Shown here in pieces: positions 7,538-8,128 of a DNA stretch of 8,128 nt (its first letter is position 1; every line of letters begins with the position of its first letter). Made by a program: the position numbers and the translations under genes. Origin of the DNA: Candidatus Hydrogenedentota bacterium (lineage in GTDB: Bacteria > Spirochaetota > Leptospiria > Turneriellales > J094). The notes beneath the pieces were generated by a model that did not search any database, was not told where the DNA came from, and was given only the letters and a program-made list of their open reading frames with translations. The stretch lies in the NCBI GenBank assembly GCA_003695005.1, contig RFJE01000094.1, positions 1 to 8,128 on the forward strand, in the 5' to 3' direction.

Positions 7538-7571
7538 TCCCTCACCTTTTTCTCTGAAAAAGGTGAGGGAC
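7537..7571. repeat. Perfect palindrome, 16-bp arms
   Basis: Arms 7537-7552 (GTCCCTCACCTTTTTC) and 7556-7571 are exact reverse complements around the 3-nt loop TCT. It shares its 9-bp stem base with the palindrome at 7605-7635. No T tract follows on either strand at the proper distance, so a simple terminator role is not supported. Confidence 0.85.
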
Positions 7572-7580
7572 AAAATAGGG

Positions 7581-7662
7581 AAAAAAGGCCTGCTCGTGCT
7601 CAAATCCCTCACCAAATTACAAATTTGGTGAGGGACGGAAACTGCGCCGAGCAGGCCCTTTT
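7581..7662 (-). terminator. Intrinsic terminator with a second palindrome in its loop
   Basis: Read on the minus strand, AAAAGGGCCTGCTCG (7648-7662) pairs with CGAGCAGGCC plus TTTTTT (7581-7596), with one bulged G, giving a GC-rich stem and a U tract 28 nt after the stop of the secreted-protein gene. The loop is about 50 nt, far larger than normal, because it contains a separate perfect hairpin (7605-7635). The plus strand also shows a short T run after the stem, so it may act both ways. Termination is inferred from form. Confidence 0.6.
7605..7635. repeat. Perfect palindrome, 14-bp arms, inside the terminator loop
   Basis: Arms 7605-7618 (TCCCTCACCAAATT) and 7622-7635 are exact reverse complements around the 3-nt loop ACA. 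The outer 9 bp (TCCCTCACC/GGTGAGGGA) are identical to those of the palindrome at 7537-7571, while the inner bases differ, as in members of a small dispersed hairpin repeat. Confidence 0.85.
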
Positions 7663-7690
7663 AATCAGGTCTTTTGCAAGTAAGCAATGC

Positions 7691-8059
7691 TTATTTTTTA
7701 CGTTTTTTTAAAGTATTTGTAAATTTTTCGCAAGGATGTTCTCCGATATCTGGTCTCATTGTTTTTTCGCATGAGTTTTTAACAAAGAAGTTTTTGCATT
7801 TTTGTGCTAGTTGGTATTCTGTTTTTGTTAAGGTAAAACTCTTGCCACCAATATCGCGCATAAACTTTTTTTTAGACCGCTGAATGCAAGTCTTTGTAGT
7901 TTGCCGATATTTGGGAAATTCTTTTTTCATGCAAGCTACTTGCTTTTTGCATATCCCTCTTACAACATCGTCAATTACTTTTTCTACTTTACGGCTCCCT
8001 GCCCATGAGAATTGGACAGCCGTAAAAAGAAATACAGCTAGCGCCACTAAACTTTTCAT
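7691..8059 (-). CDS. Small secreted, basic six-cysteine protein of unknown function
   Basis: I do not recognise a named family. The 122-residue product begins with a clear Sec signal peptide (MKSLVALAVFLFTAVQFSWA, cleavage expected after S-W-A at residue 20), leaving a mature protein of about 102 residues that is very rich in Lys/Arg and ends KKRKK. Six cysteines (C37, C43, C58, C88, C97, C110) would allow three disulfides in the periplasm or outside. The spacing C-x5-C, then C after 14, C after 29, C-x8-C, C after 12 recalls small helical cysteine-rich exported proteins common in myxobacteria and relatives; that is a resemblance from memory, not a match. ATG start has a strong AAGGAGG with 5 nt spacing. 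It is transcribed towards yidC but separated by a terminator-like structure, so it is probably its own unit. The coding call rests on signal peptide, ribosome-binding site and cysteine pattern. Confidence 0.8.
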   Translation of the reverse strand: MKSLVALAVFLFTAVQFSWAGSRKVEKVIDDVVRGICKKQVACMKKEFPKYRQTTKTCIQRSKKKFMRDIGGKSFTLTKTEYQLAQKCKNFFVKNSCEKTMRPDIGEHPCEKFTNTLKKRKK

Positions 8060-8064
8060 TTCCC

Positions 8065-8070
8065 CTCCTT
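8065..8070 (-). promoter_or_regulatory. Shine-Dalgarno of the secreted-protein gene
   Basis: Minus-strand AAGGAG (extended AAAAGGAGG) lies 5 nt before the ATG at 8059 and decides that start. Its upstream half falls inside one arm of the large palindrome at the window edge, so it could be sequestered if that palindrome is transcribed. Confidence 0.75.
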
Positions 8071-8128
8071 TTACTTTATGGTTTAGCGCAACTTATAATA
8101 TAGTTGCGCTAAACCATAAAGTAAAAGG
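8067..8128. repeat. Perfect 27-bp inverted repeat at the window edge
   Basis: Arms 8067-8093 and 8102-8128 are exact reverse complements, separated by the 8-nt loop TATAATAT. The right arm stops only because the window ends, so the match may be longer. It covers the region directly upstream of the secreted-protein gene, including part of its ribosome-binding site. It could be a double-stranded operator/promoter, an RNA hairpin, or a fold-back artefact at a contig end. Confidence 0.9.
8097..8125 (-). promoter_or_regulatory. Candidate sigma70-type promoter for the secreted-protein gene
   Basis: On the minus strand TTTACT (8120-8125) and TATATT (8097-8102) stand 17 nt apart, fair matches to TTGACA and TATAAT, placing initiation about 30 nt before the ATG. 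Because the site is palindromic, the plus strand carries a mirror version, TTTACT (8070-8075) and TATAAT (8094-8099), 18 nt apart. If the minus promoter is used, the transcript starts inside the palindrome and the full hairpin is not in the mRNA. Confidence 0.4.

Larger units (their letters stand above)
7422..7690. other. Gene-free, palindrome-rich gap upstream of yidC
   Basis: This 269-bp gap holds the terminator-like nested structure, two related palindromes, the 10-bp stem and a yidC Shine-Dalgarno. I see no remnant of yidD, rnpA or rpmH, which commonly sit here, and no convincing -35/-10 pair for yidC between 7422 and 7508; a TATTGT about 20 nt before the Shine-Dalgarno lacks a partner. 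The yidC promoter is therefore unlocated. Confidence 0.6.

Overview
The window is AT-rich bacterial chromosome with every convincing gene on the minus strand, so it reads from the right edge (8128) towards the left. In transcription order it holds a small secreted six-cysteine protein, a 269-bp gap packed with inverted repeats, and then a tight housekeeping series: yidC, jag (khpB), mnmE, purB, proA, nadD. The last 154 bp after nadD hold no gene that I can support.

The organism looks Gram-negative. YidC carries the large periplasmic domain of diderm YidC, and the small protein has a Sec signal peptide. The window also has Jag/KhpB next to YidC, the short (~430 residue) PurB type, and a cysteine-spaced secreted protein of a kind I associate with former Deltaproteobacteria (Myxococcota, Bdellovibrionota and relatives). 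I favour an AT-rich member of such a lineage, but spirochaetes and other diderms with a yidC-jag-mnmE order cannot be excluded by eye.

The yidC-jag-mnmE core is the widespread block for membrane protein insertion, RNA binding and tRNA modification. Its usual upstream partners (rpmH, rnpA, yidD) are absent; in their place stand the palindrome-rich gap and the secreted-protein gene. Downstream, purB (purine synthesis), proA (proline synthesis) and nadD (NAD synthesis) follow at gaps of 40, 35 and 1 nt. The spacing suggests one transcript: the yidC stop lies inside the jag Shine-Dalgarno sequence, jag and mnmE are 3 nt apart, and proA and nadD are 1 nt apart.

The least ordinary parts are all non-coding or at protein edges. 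The gap 7422-7690 contains an apparent intrinsic terminator whose loop holds a second perfect palindrome, a second palindrome with the same 9-bp stem base, and a third stem abutting it. A perfect palindrome with arms of at least 27 bp sits at the right edge, over the promoter/ribosome-binding region of the secreted protein. YidC has an odd N-terminus, a glycine-rich Cys-containing loop, and replacements at two usually conserved positions of its membrane core. I found no CRISPR array, tRNA, rRNA, insertion sequence or defence system.
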